From Palsa-1392 sp036490335 (lineage in GTDB: Bacteria > Verrucomicrobiota > Verrucomicrobiia > Chthoniobacterales > UBA10450), in the NCBI GenBank assembly GCA_036490335.1, contig DASXEB010000011.1, forward strand, positions 1 to 64,000: a stretch of 64,000 nt of DNA. The letters are read 5' to 3'. The position numbers were made by a program, and so were the translations under genes. The notes beneath the pieces are model-generated. The model did no database searches. It was not told where the DNA came from and saw nothing but the letters and a program-made list of their open reading frames with translations. Positions 36,129 to 43,828 of this stretch are shown piece by piece; position 1 is the first letter of the stretch, and each line of letters opens with the position of its first letter.

Positions 36129-36872
36129 ATGCGGCTCACATCTCCCGCGGGATTTTGCCTAACGATCGCGGCGGCGGCTCTCTCGCTTTGCGCGCCGCCT
36201 TCTCTGCGCGCGCAAAATTCGCTGGCATCGCGGGCGGCCAAAGTCACGACGCCCACCGCGCAGCCAACGGGGAGTGAAACCTTGCAACTGATCGTCAATC
36301 GCAAACCGCCCTACCGCGCCGGTGAGGAGATTCCGTTTCTAATCAAACCCCCTCTTCCGCGCGGGGCGGCTGTTTACGTTTTCTTCGTCAGTGGCGCCGA
36401 GGCGGCGACCACGAAGACGCCGGCATACTCCACTCCGCTTTCAGCGGGAGCCTACACCGTTTTCGCGCGGGTGTTGGACGCGCATTCGCAAGAGCTGGGC
36501 TCGACCGGCCGCATTAGCGTTGTGGTTGATCCCGCGACCGCAAAAGGTTCGAGTCCGCCAATACAAACCACGAAAACGCAGGCGCCGGGAACGACCAAAC
36601 CATCTCCGCGCCCGGTTCGGCCCCTGCCGCCATCGCCATCATCGTCGTCGCCGTGGACCGTTCCGCTAATCGGCATCCTGATTCTCGCGGCGATCGTTCT
36701 TGTCGCGGTCAAGATTTGGCCGCGGCCGATTCCGACCTTTCATCCGCGATGGCAGGACGACCCGCGCGCGGGCTCAGCGAACGTGCGCGTCAGCTGCGAG
36801 CTTCGCTTCGATCGCAATCTCGCCGCGGCGGAATCGCGATGCAGTCCGGTTCGTCTCAAGGTTGCCGGCTAA
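36129..36872 (+). CDS. Exported hypothetical protein with one membrane helix
   Basis: 247 residues. An N-terminal signal peptide (LTIAAAALSLCAPPSLRAQ), a beta-rich extracytoplasmic region (LQLIVNRKPPYRAGEEIPFLIKP), a long Pro/Ser/Thr linker (about 150-180), then one membrane helix (TVPLIGILILAAIVLVAVKIW) and a short basic tail. The protein resembles membrane-anchored proteins of secretion or surface-assembly systems, but I do not recognise it. It lies 9 bases ahead of the next gene and is probably co-transcribed with it. A copy of the dispersed word overlaps the signal peptide codons. Confidence 0.6.
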   Translation: MRLTSPAGFCLTIAAAALSLCAPPSLRAQNSLASRAAKVTTPTAQPTGSETLQLIVNRKPPYRAGEEIPFLIKPPLPRGAAVYVFFVSGAEAATTKTPAYSTPLSAGAYTVFARVLDAHSQELGSTGRISVVVDPATAKGSSPPIQTTKTQAPGTTKPSPRPVRPLPPSPSSSSPWTVPLIGILILAAIVLVAVKIWPRPIPTFHPRWQDDPRAGSANVRVSCELRFDRNLAAAESRCSPVRLKVAG

Positions 36873-36880
36873 TAAAACCG

Positions 36881-37456
36881 ATGAACCCGTCGTCGCTCAA
36901 TCTCCGCACTCTTTTCGCGCTGCCGGAAGACGCTCCCGCGGCCGCGGGCTCGGTCGAATGGCAGCCGCTCCGCGAGCGGCTGGCGCGCGAAGCGAAGACA
37001 ATCCAGTGGCCGGCTGCGATGCCGGACCTGGCGGCAAAAATCGGCGCGCTCTTCGACGTCGAATTGCCGGCGCTGTTTGTGTCGTCGTGGGAAAAGGCGA
37101 ACGAAATTCAGCAGGCGCTGGCGGAGTCGGAAAAAACTTCTGGCGAGATCAGAACGGTCCAGCTCGCCGAACATGTCTGGACGGGCACTTACCATCCCTT
37201 CATCGACGTGAAGTTGAAAAGCGTGCCGGTGAAACGGATCCAGTTTGCGGTCGAGATCTCGGCCACGCTGGACGGAATCGAATTGCGAATCAGGAACGGC
37301 GCGATCGAAAAAATCGAGGCCGGCAGTTGCGAATTCGAAGGCCGGATAAAATACGAGGATCTGACGATCGCGGAAAAGAAGGCGGGACCCCTGCCGCTGC
37401 GCGATATTTTTCTCGGCGCGCCGCCGGCCAATCCGCCGCGCGCAGATTCTGCCTAA
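36881..37456 (+). CDS. Hypothetical protein, possibly truncated by a dispersed-word insertion
   Basis: 191 residues (MNPSSLNLRTLFALPED...). Mixed alpha/beta, no signal, no family recognised. The TAA stop (37454-37456) lies in the first of two adjacent dispersed-word copies (37451-37459 and 37462-37470). If the 20 bases 37451-37470 are removed, the frame continues through SDLPLDDCITAIS and ALALPQKIQPAR to a TAG at 37549. This reads like a genuine C terminus and suggests the 20-base insertion shortened the protein by about 26 residues. It follows the membrane-anchored gene by 8 bases. Confidence 0.65.
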   Translation: MNPSSLNLRTLFALPEDAPAAAGSVEWQPLRERLAREAKTIQWPAAMPDLAAKIGALFDVELPALFVSSWEKANEIQQALAESEKTSGEIRTVQLAEHVWTGTYHPFIDVKLKSVPVKRIQFAVEISATLDGIELRIRNGAIEKIEAGSCEFEGRIKYEDLTIAEKKAGPLPLRDIFLGAPPANPPRADSA

Positions 37457-37547
37457 CGAGAGCCTAACGATCGGACCTGCCGCTCGACGACTGCATCACT
37501 GCCATCAGCGACGCGCTCGCCCTTCCGCAAAAAATTCAGCCCGCGCG

Positions 37548-37772
37548 CTAGGCGAGCCGATAGACGATGCGGGCCTTGTCGACGTCGTAGGGCGACATCT
37601 GCAATCGAACCCGATCGCCGGTCGTCAGACGGATGAACCGCTTCCGCATCTTGCCCGAGATATGCGCGAGCACGACGTGTTCGTTCGCCAATTGCACCCG
37701 GAACATGGTGCCGGCCAGAACGGCCATCACCTTGCCTTCGATCTCGATCGCTTTCCTTGGGTCTACAGCCAT
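37548..37772 (-). CDS. infA: Translation initiation factor IF-1
   Basis: 74 residues from the ATG at 37772 (MAVDPRKAIEIEGKV). The S1-like beta barrel is clear: AMVLAGTMFRVQL-type strand, HVVLAHISGKMRKRFIRLTTGDRVRLQM, and the terminal DVDKARIVYR strand, all as in bacterial IF-1, with length exactly as expected. It binds the A site during initiation. The stop codon overlaps the terminator region of the gene on the other strand (TAG at 37549). Residues upstream of the start do not resemble IF-1. Confidence 0.95.
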   Translation of the reverse strand: MAVDPRKAIEIEGKVMAVLAGTMFRVQLANEHVVLAHISGKMRKRFIRLTTGDRVRLQMSPYDVDKARIVYRLA

Positions 37773-37838
37773 GTTGGTATGAGGGCAAAGCCGGCGCACC
37801 GCAAGGCGCACCGGCTCGCTAAATCGAAATGTGCTCGA

Positions 37839-38117
37839 CTACCGACGGTCGCCGGCGAATGAACGGGGGCGTTCTTCGCGTGCACGCGCTTCGTTGACGG
37901 TCAACGCGCGGCCCGACACTTCCTTGCCGTTAAGGGCGGCGATTGCGGCGGTGCCGGAGCTCGCGTCTGCGAAAGTGACAAAGCCGAAGCCGCGTGAGCG
38001 ACCGGTTTCGCGATCGTTGATGATCGCGACATCCGTGACCGTGCCGTATGCCGCGAAGAGATCGCGCAGGGCGTTTTCATTAGTCTCAAAAGAGAGATTT
38101 CCGATGTATAATTTCAT
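37839..38117 (-). CDS. Single-RRM RNA-binding protein
   Basis: 92 residues from the ATG at 38117. One RNA recognition motif with RNP2 (LYIGNLSF) and RNP1 (RSRGFGFVTF), followed by a short Arg-rich tail. Such proteins are typically cold-induced and chaperone mRNA in cyanobacteria and other phyla. It lies 66 bases upstream of infA on the same strand, so the two could be co-transcribed; both act on translation. A longer in-frame extension (to 38189) is not protein-like. Confidence 0.9.
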   Translation of the reverse strand: MKLYIGNLSFETNENALRDLFAAYGTVTDVAIINDRETGRSRGFGFVTFADASSGTAAIAALNGKEVSGRALTVNEARAREERPRSFAGDRR

Positions 38118-38355
38118 TGTGTGATTATTTGGAGCAATACCTGCGAGCCTACAGAGCCGTTCCCGAGAATCGGGTTTCAGAATCACCAATGAGGAATCTC
38201 ACCTGACGATCTACCGCACTACGAAACGAACAGAACCAATCCAAGCGCCGCCAGTTTAGTCTGCTTTCGCGAGAAAGCAAGTCGCGCCCGCCGCCCGCGC
38301 CGGTTTCGCCGCTTTTCGTTAGGCAAAATTTTCTTCGGCCTCGTCGCGACGCCCC

Positions 38356-39501
38356 TCAATACTTGAACGACTGGATCTGGCCGGCCGTAATATCGGGCCC
38401 GTCGACAAAACCGATCCGCGTCGTCGGATTGAACGCGATGTGCGCTGCGATCACATTCGACGCGTTCGAAAAATTCAATCCGTTGATCGTTTTCCGGAGC
38501 GCGCCTTTGACCGAGTATTCGTAGATCGTGCTCCCGCTTTGCGCGCTGCTCGAGTTCGGCTGCGCGACGAGGAAGACCTTGTTCGTCGCGTCGAACTCGA
38601 CATCTGCGCCGCTGTAAAATTGATTGGGCGCGTTGGGCAATATCTGGCGGGTGCCGGTCTTCGTCGCCAGGTCGTAAAACTCCACGCTGAAATCAATCTC
38701 CGTCGTCGTGCAAACCGTCCCGCTCCCCGGATCGACCGCGAGCCCGTTGACATCGCCGTCGCCGACCGCGCTGAACTTCACGAACGCGCCCGTCGTTAGA
38801 TCGACCGTCGCGATTGCCCCCGGGACAAACGGATTGCCGAGCTTCGCCTTGCCCAGGACCGCCTGGTTCGTCGCCGTGTCGTAAGCGAAGCCGGGCGTCG
38901 CGCCCGAAGTGAAATCCTGATCAGTGATGCCGATGACCGGCCCGAAGGTGTTCGCGGCCACATTCGTGCTGAAGACCGTCGGCTCGAAATTCTCGCTCAA
39001 ATCGAGCGTCCAGACCGCGTTGATCGGTTCGCCCTGGTTGCGGCTCACCAGCTCGACGAGATGATTGCGATCGAGCGGCGGCGTCCACGCGCCGGTAAAC
39101 TTGTTCGAGTCGAGCGGATCGATCAGGTGAAAACTGCGCCTGACTGTGGTCATGCGGGTCTCGTGCTCCTGCTCGATCAGCCCGACGGAATCGCCCGCCA
39201 CCCCGAGCGTGACGAAGTCGTCGCTCTTCATCGTCTTGTCCACGACGGCGAGAATCGCGCCGGTCGTCTGACTTAACGTCTCGACCGCGGCCATGACGTT
39301 GCCGTTATTTAAATCGGTGTATTCGCAGAGAACCCCTTCGTCGCCCGCCTGGTCGATATCGAACCCGAGAATCTGGCCGCCAAATTTATCCTGCACAATC
39401 ACGTCGCTCTGCGCGGCCGAGACCGGCGCGGCCGTGAACACGATGAACAGGCAATCGAACAAAAGATGAGACGCGAGAAAGAATTTCACGCCCTCCATCA
39501 T
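38356..39501 (-). CDS. Exported hypothetical protein, probable beta-propeller
   Basis: 381 residues. A signal peptide is present (ASHLLFDCLFIVFTAAPVSAAQ). The rest is strand-rich with repeated blade-like units (for example VIVQDKFGGQILGFDIDQAGDEG and GFAYDTATNQAVLGKAKLGNP). No catalytic motif or PEP-CTERM tail is visible. It is the first of a series of secreted proteins in this region and is 45 bases upstream of a PEP-CTERM protein on the same strand, so it may be a surface protein of the same system. Function not known. Confidence 0.65.
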   Translation of the reverse strand: MMEGVKFFLASHLLFDCLFIVFTAAPVSAAQSDVIVQDKFGGQILGFDIDQAGDEGVLCEYTDLNNGNVMAAVETLSQTTGAILAVVDKTMKSDDFVTLGVAGDSVGLIEQEHETRMTTVRRSFHLIDPLDSNKFTGAWTPPLDRNHLVELVSRNQGEPINAVWTLDLSENFEPTVFSTNVAANTFGPVIGITDQDFTSGATPGFAYDTATNQAVLGKAKLGNPFVPGAIATVDLTTGAFVKFSAVGDGDVNGLAVDPGSGTVCTTTEIDFSVEFYDLATKTGTRQILPNAPNQFYSGADVEFDATNKVFLVAQPNSSSAQSGSTIYEYSVKGALRKTINGLNFSNASNVIAAHIAFNPTTRIGFVDGPDITAGQIQSFKY

Positions 39502-39546
39502 TTGCCTCGCCGGCTCGCGGCCAAGCGAAGTTTGGTAACAACTTTG

Positions 39547-40809
39547 TTACCGTTGCAGATCGAGCCGCAGATTTCGCAGGCCGCCCAATTTTTTCCGCAA
39601 CGTCGAATATCCGAGGACGAGCAAAGCCAGTGCGCCAGCCGGGACCGTGCACGGCTCGGGCACCTCGGTCAGAGTCAGCGCGGTCGCGCCGTAATCCAGT
39701 TTGTAGCCCGACGGCATTCCGCTGACCGAATCGAAAGTGCCGACCACCGACGAATAAGTGGCGAGGGTATAACTGCTCGCGCCGCTCGTCCCTTGGAATT
39801 GGATTTGATCGGACGTCCCATTGAGATTGAGCGTGCCTGCGATCACCAGTTTGTCGCTTTGCGAAGAACTCAAATCGACCAGATAAGTCGCGAGACTTCC
39901 AGTCGCGCCGGAAAAGGTCGCGGTGCTCTGCAGCGTCAAAGTTCCGGTTGTTCCGACGGTGGCACCCGTCATCTTCGCTCCGCCGTTGATCATGACCGCG
40001 CCGCCGATTGTGCCCGTGCCGCCGAGAGTGCTCCCGGCGGCGGTGACGGTTACTCCGCCGGTGGCTGACGATTGATTCCCATTGATCAACAGCGTGCCGG
40101 CGCTGATCTGGGTTGCTCCGGTGTAAGTGTTGGCGCCGGCCATCGTCCAGGTGCCGGTGCTCGTCTTGTTCACCGCGACTTTTCCGCCCGCCGAACCATC
40201 GGAAATCACGCCGCTGACTGAGCCGTTGCCGACTCCATCGAGCATCAGCGTTCCGGTGTTTCCCGCAGTCTGCCGGCCCGTCACTGCGCCGCCGATGTTC
40301 AAACTGACTCCCGAGTTTGTGCTCGAATCGATGAACGTATAGAGGGTGCCGCCGGTTGAAGGCAGAAAGATCGCGCTGTTGACCGTTTCGGAATTTGCGA
40401 CCCCGCTCTTGATGTAAATGTATCCGCTGAAGGAAACGTAAAGATTCCCACCTTGGAGGGTAAACGCCCCCGCGAAAGAAGTGTCGAAAATGATGTCGGC
40501 GATGCTGCGCGCGGAATCCACCGTGACCGTCAGGTTATGAGCGGAGTCAAATGAGGCCATATCCTTGTTCGTATCGAGGGTCCCGACAGCTCCCGGCACC
40601 CCGTTTTCATACCAATTGTTCGCCACGTTCCAGTTTCCGTCGGTGTAACCACTGTCCCTCCAATCTTGGCTCGTCGCGCGAGCCGGCGGCGCGAGGGAGG
40701 CGATGAGGCAGAACAAAAACACTGCGGCGGCGACGGGCGAAACGCTGTTGAGAAAACTGAAAGCGCGACGAGGCGCGCCGGCGTGGGCTGGGGAGATCTT
40801 TGCAAACAT
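39547..40809 (-). CDS. PEP-CTERM autotransporter-associated beta-strand repeat protein 1
   Basis: 420 residues from the ATG at 40809, which opens a signal peptide (SPVAAAVFLFCLIASLAPPARA). The body carries repeated TYTGATQISAGTLLINGN-like units characteristic of TIGR02601/PF12951 (autotransporter-associated beta-strand repeats). It ends with VPEPCTVPAGALALLVLGYSTLRKK: the PEP motif, a membrane helix and basic residues, the exosortase sorting signal. It is predicted to be exported, anchored and probably processed by the exosortase at 50.9-52.8 kb. There are three other proteins of this type in the window. Confidence 0.88.
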   Translation of the reverse strand: MFAKISPAHAGAPRRAFSFLNSVSPVAAAVFLFCLIASLAPPARATSQDWRDSGYTDGNWNVANNWYENGVPGAVGTLDTNKDMASFDSAHNLTVTVDSARSIADIIFDTSFAGAFTLQGGNLYVSFSGYIYIKSGVANSETVNSAIFLPSTGGTLYTFIDSSTNSGVSLNIGGAVTGRQTAGNTGTLMLDGVGNGSVSGVISDGSAGGKVAVNKTSTGTWTMAGANTYTGATQISAGTLLINGNQSSATGGVTVTAAGSTLGGTGTIGGAVMINGGAKMTGATVGTTGTLTLQSTATFSGATGSLATYLVDLSSSQSDKLVIAGTLNLNGTSDQIQFQGTSGASSYTLATYSSVVGTFDSVSGMPSGYKLDYGATALTLTEVPEPCTVPAGALALLVLGYSTLRKKLGGLRNLRLDLQR

Positions 40810-40981
40810 GAAAAATTGCGGGGCGCGATTTGCAGCAGAGCAGCCAGCGACCGGGCCGTCAAACACAAACCGTTTTTCGGATGATTCTGCCTCCGGGATG
40901 GCGGCTCTCCTTCCGCGGTTCCCGGAGCCGAAGCGCGGTTCCGACGCCGGCCCGAAACGTCCCCGGCGCCTGACCCTTCAC

Positions 40982-41012
40982 TTCTCGTTAGGCCAATTTT
41001 GCCTAACGAGAA
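40982..41012. repeat. Perfect inverted repeat of two dispersed words
   Basis: Arms 40982-40993 and 41001-41012 are perfect 12-base inverted complements (TTCTCGTTAGGC and GCCTAACGAGAA) around a seven-base loop, each arm containing one exact copy of the dispersed word in opposite orientations. It lies between two minus-strand genes. There is no U-tract, so it is not a classical rho-independent terminator, but it would form a stable hairpin in either strand's RNA. Confidence 0.9.
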
Positions 41013-41057
41013 CGCGAGCGGGCGGCGCGATCGTTAGGCTGCGATTCGCCAGGGCCA

Positions 41058-41252
41058 CTAGCGATTCGCGAGCGGATGTTCCGGCGCGAGCGTCCGGCCC
41101 GCGCCGGAATGCGCCGCGACCGGCGGCGGACTGGCGTGGCGCCGCGGCGATGTCAGCACCGCGATCGCCATAACGAGCAACGCGATCAGAATCAAAACGA
41201 GATCAATCACGCGCGCGCTTTTTGTTGCGTAGGGGTCATCTTTGGGAGGCAT
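41058..41252 (-). CDS. Small single-pass membrane protein
   Basis: 64 residues: a charged N terminus (MPPKDDPYATKS), one membrane helix (VIDLVLILIALLVMAIAVLTS), and a Pro/Ala-rich tail. No family recognised. Low-complexity tail and lack of relatives make it an uncertain gene, but the hydrophobic helix flanked by charges, and its position between two secreted-protein genes, support it. A hairpin repeat lies downstream. Confidence 0.45.
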   Translation of the reverse strand: MPPKDDPYATKSARVIDLVLILIALLVMAIAVLTSPRRHASPPPVAAHSGAGRTLAPEHPLANR

Positions 41253-41281
41253 ATTTTTTGGGTTCTTGAGTGAACACGTTT

Positions 41282-43396
41282 TTAAAGACAGGTCGAAAAG
41301 CCGTCAATCATATTTTTTCGCTGCGAAGATTTTCGCTGCCTGACGAAAAATCGTCCTTCCCGTCGCGCTCGTCCGCGCGCACTTTTTTTCATGAACGCGA
41401 TGCCGAGAGCCGCGGCCGCAAATGCTCCCGCCAGCCACGTGCCCGGCTCGGGAACTGAAGTGAGCGTGAAGTCTATGTTTCCGCTGTTGAAAGTGAACGT
41501 TCCCGACCAGCCAGAGTCTGTGATCACCCAGTTTTTCTCCGTTCCGGGATCTGAGGACAGGCCGGTGACGATGCCGGCGTATTTCCCGAGTTGCGCCCCG
41601 AGATTGGTGAAGGCGAACGCCTGGTTGTTGTCAAAAATCCAGCTGCCTCCTCCGGTGCGCGTCAGGCTGGAGTGAGTCAACGATGAGCCGAGCGCAAGCT
41701 GGACGATCGAGTTATCATTCAAAGTCAAAGCGCCAGAAAGCGTCAGCTTGCCACCGGCGGTTGTGCCATCGCCGCCTTGCAATTTCGCGCTCCCATTCAC
41801 GGTCACCGCGCCGGTGATAATGCCGGTGCCGCCAAGAATACTTCCGGCATTGTTGACGGTAACGGCGCCCGTGCCCGTGCCGGAACCGGCCGTGTTATCG
41901 GCGAGGAGCGCTCCACCATTCACGATCGTGCCGCCGGAATAAGTATTCTGGCCCGAGAAAGCGAGCGCGCCCGTTCCAATCTTTACGATCGACCCGCCGC
42001 CGCTCAGCACTCCGCTGTAACTTGTGGTTTGTCCATTGTTCCCGATCGTCAACGCGACGGCAGCCAGATTCGTATTCGTTAGGCTAAGATTTTGGTTTCC
42101 CTTCAGTCCGCCGAGCGTCGCCGAAGTCAAAGTGCCGAAACTCACCGAACCGCCTTGCCCGGCGTAATTCAAAGTGCTGTTCTGCAAGGCCAGCGAATTG
42201 CCGAGCAAGAGTGTGCCGCCGGTAATCGAGGTGTCGCCCAAGAAAGTGTTCGCGGCGGAAAGGTCCAAGACGCCGGTTTGCGCTTTGATGATTCCGCCAT
42301 TCTGAATGATGGACGAAATGACAAGGTCACCGGTGGTGTAGTGGTGGTTGTAAACGTTGAACGTTTGATTCGCCCCGCCGAGGTCGAGAGCGCCCGCTCC
42401 CGAGATCGTCGAGGGAGTATACGTGTAAGTCGTGTCTGCCGTGGTGGAGATAGTGCCATTCACGGTTAGCGTCCCGCCTCCCAGCGTGACCGCATTCGAA
42501 GCGCTGCCGGTAGTCGTTCCGATCAGGAGCAGGCTGCCAATCGTCTGATTCTTCCCATTGAGGTCAAAGCTCGACGAGGCGCTTGCGTTCGCCGTCCCGA
42601 TTGTCAGAGCGGTCGAGCTGCCAAGCGCGTTAGAAGCGCCCAAGCGAAGCGTGCCGGCAGCGACGTCCGTTGACCCGGTATACGAATTCGCCCCGGACAA
42701 TGTCCAGGTCCCGGCTCCGGTTTTTAAAATCGCGACTTTGCCGCCATTTGTGCCGTCAGAGATGGCCCCGGTGATTGATCCGTTCCCGGCGCCGGTGAGA
42801 ATCAGCGTTTGGGTCGAGCCTGTCGACTGCCGTCCGTTTACTGCACCGCCGATGACCAGGTTCGCTCCTGACTTTGTGCTGTCATTGCTAAAAGAGGCTA
42901 CAGCACTCCCGGTCGATGGGAGAAAAACTGAAGTGTTGATTGTCTCAGTATTGGCCACCGAACTTTGGACGTAGATCGAACCGCTGATTGCCAAATAAAG
43001 AGCGCCGCCTTGAAGAGTAAATGCGCCGGGAGCACCGGAGAAATTAATCGTCCCGATCGCTCGCATGTCATCGACCGTGACGACCAGGTTATGGGTGCCG
43101 CTAAAGATCGCGGTATCGTTGTTAGTGTCCGAAGTGCTATGCAAGCCAGGTATGCCCGCAGACCAGTTCCCCGCCACGTTCCAGTTTCCATCCGTGAATC
43201 CGGTATCATCCCAAGTGGAAGTGATCGCGGTGGCGTCTGCCGGGACAGAAATCGAGGCGAGGAAAATCAGCGTCGTGAAAAGGCTAAACCCGGGCGCGTT
43301 GCGGAGGCTGATCGCAAACGTGGCTGCTCGCGCATTGAACGACGCAAACGAGAGGCAAATCGACCCGTCTTGGGATGGTAAGAACGGTAAGGGCAT
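41282..43396 (-). CDS. PEP-CTERM autotransporter-associated beta-strand repeat protein 2
   Basis: 704 residues from the ATG at 43396; the ORF extends 12 codons further with a GTG. A signal peptide is found within residues about 25-70 (LFTTLIFLASISVPADA). The body has repeats such as GANSYTGSTDVAAGTLRLGASN and GQNTYSGGTIVNGGALLADN, each about 60-90 residues, ending in VPEPGTWLAGAFAAAALGIAFMKK, a textbook PEP-CTERM tail. It is the longest intact member of the family here. One dispersed-word copy (42076) is within. Confidence 0.88.
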   Translation of the reverse strand: MPLPFLPSQDGSICLSFASFNARAATFAISLRNAPGFSLFTTLIFLASISVPADATAITSTWDDTGFTDGNWNVAGNWSAGIPGLHSTSDTNNDTAIFSGTHNLVVTVDDMRAIGTINFSGAPGAFTLQGGALYLAISGSIYVQSSVANTETINTSVFLPSTGSAVASFSNDSTKSGANLVIGGAVNGRQSTGSTQTLILTGAGNGSITGAISDGTNGGKVAILKTGAGTWTLSGANSYTGSTDVAAGTLRLGASNALGSSTALTIGTANASASSSFDLNGKNQTIGSLLLIGTTTGSASNAVTLGGGTLTVNGTISTTADTTYTYTPSTISGAGALDLGGANQTFNVYNHHYTTGDLVISSIIQNGGIIKAQTGVLDLSAANTFLGDTSITGGTLLLGNSLALQNSTLNYAGQGGSVSFGTLTSATLGGLKGNQNLSLTNTNLAAVALTIGNNGQTTSYSGVLSGGGSIVKIGTGALAFSGQNTYSGGTIVNGGALLADNTAGSGTGTGAVTVNNAGSILGGTGIITGAVTVNGSAKLQGGDGTTAGGKLTLSGALTLNDNSIVQLALGSSLTHSSLTRTGGGSWIFDNNQAFAFTNLGAQLGKYAGIVTGLSSDPGTEKNWVITDSGWSGTFTFNSGNIDFTLTSVPEPGTWLAGAFAAAALGIAFMKKSARGRARREGRFFVRQRKSSQRKNMIDGFSTCL

Positions 43397-43499
43397 TTGG
43401 AATGCCCTATGAGCAACAGAGCGCCGCCACACGAACAGGGTACACTTGTCGTGTCAACGCTAATCGCTTCTTCCGTCCTTTAATTCCCGCGGTCCCGGC

Positions 43500-43745
43500 A
43501 TTAGCGGCTTGTCATTACCGCACTATTTCGCGGCGCGCGAAACCCATTCGGCTTTTTGCGAAACCTGTCCGGCTTTGGCACAAATCCGTCTGCCCTCGCG
43601 ACAAACCCGCACGGCGTAGTCGCAGAACCGCTCCGCTCCACCGCGAACCCGTGCGGCGTCGTGAGGGAACCGCACCGCTTCGTCGCGGAGCCGCCTGGGT
43701 TTCTCCCGAAACCGAATGGCTCGAGGCCCAAATCCGAACACGCCC
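43500..43745. repeat. 21-bp-period minisatellite, locus 2
   Basis: Degenerate array of about 11 units, readable as a heptapeptide run on both strands: on plus AKPVRLW, HKSVCPR, DKPARRS and so on; on minus SGAVPSR, RRTGSRW and so on. Copies diverge more than at locus 1. It lies upstream of the second PEP-CTERM protein. No start signal supports a gene. Confidence 0.75.
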
Positions 43746-43828
43746 GCGACAACCTGGTGCGGCTGGCCAAGCAAAGCACGCCCCGCCGAAGTGAAGCTGG
43801 CGGAAATGTCTGGGAGAACGCATAAGCC

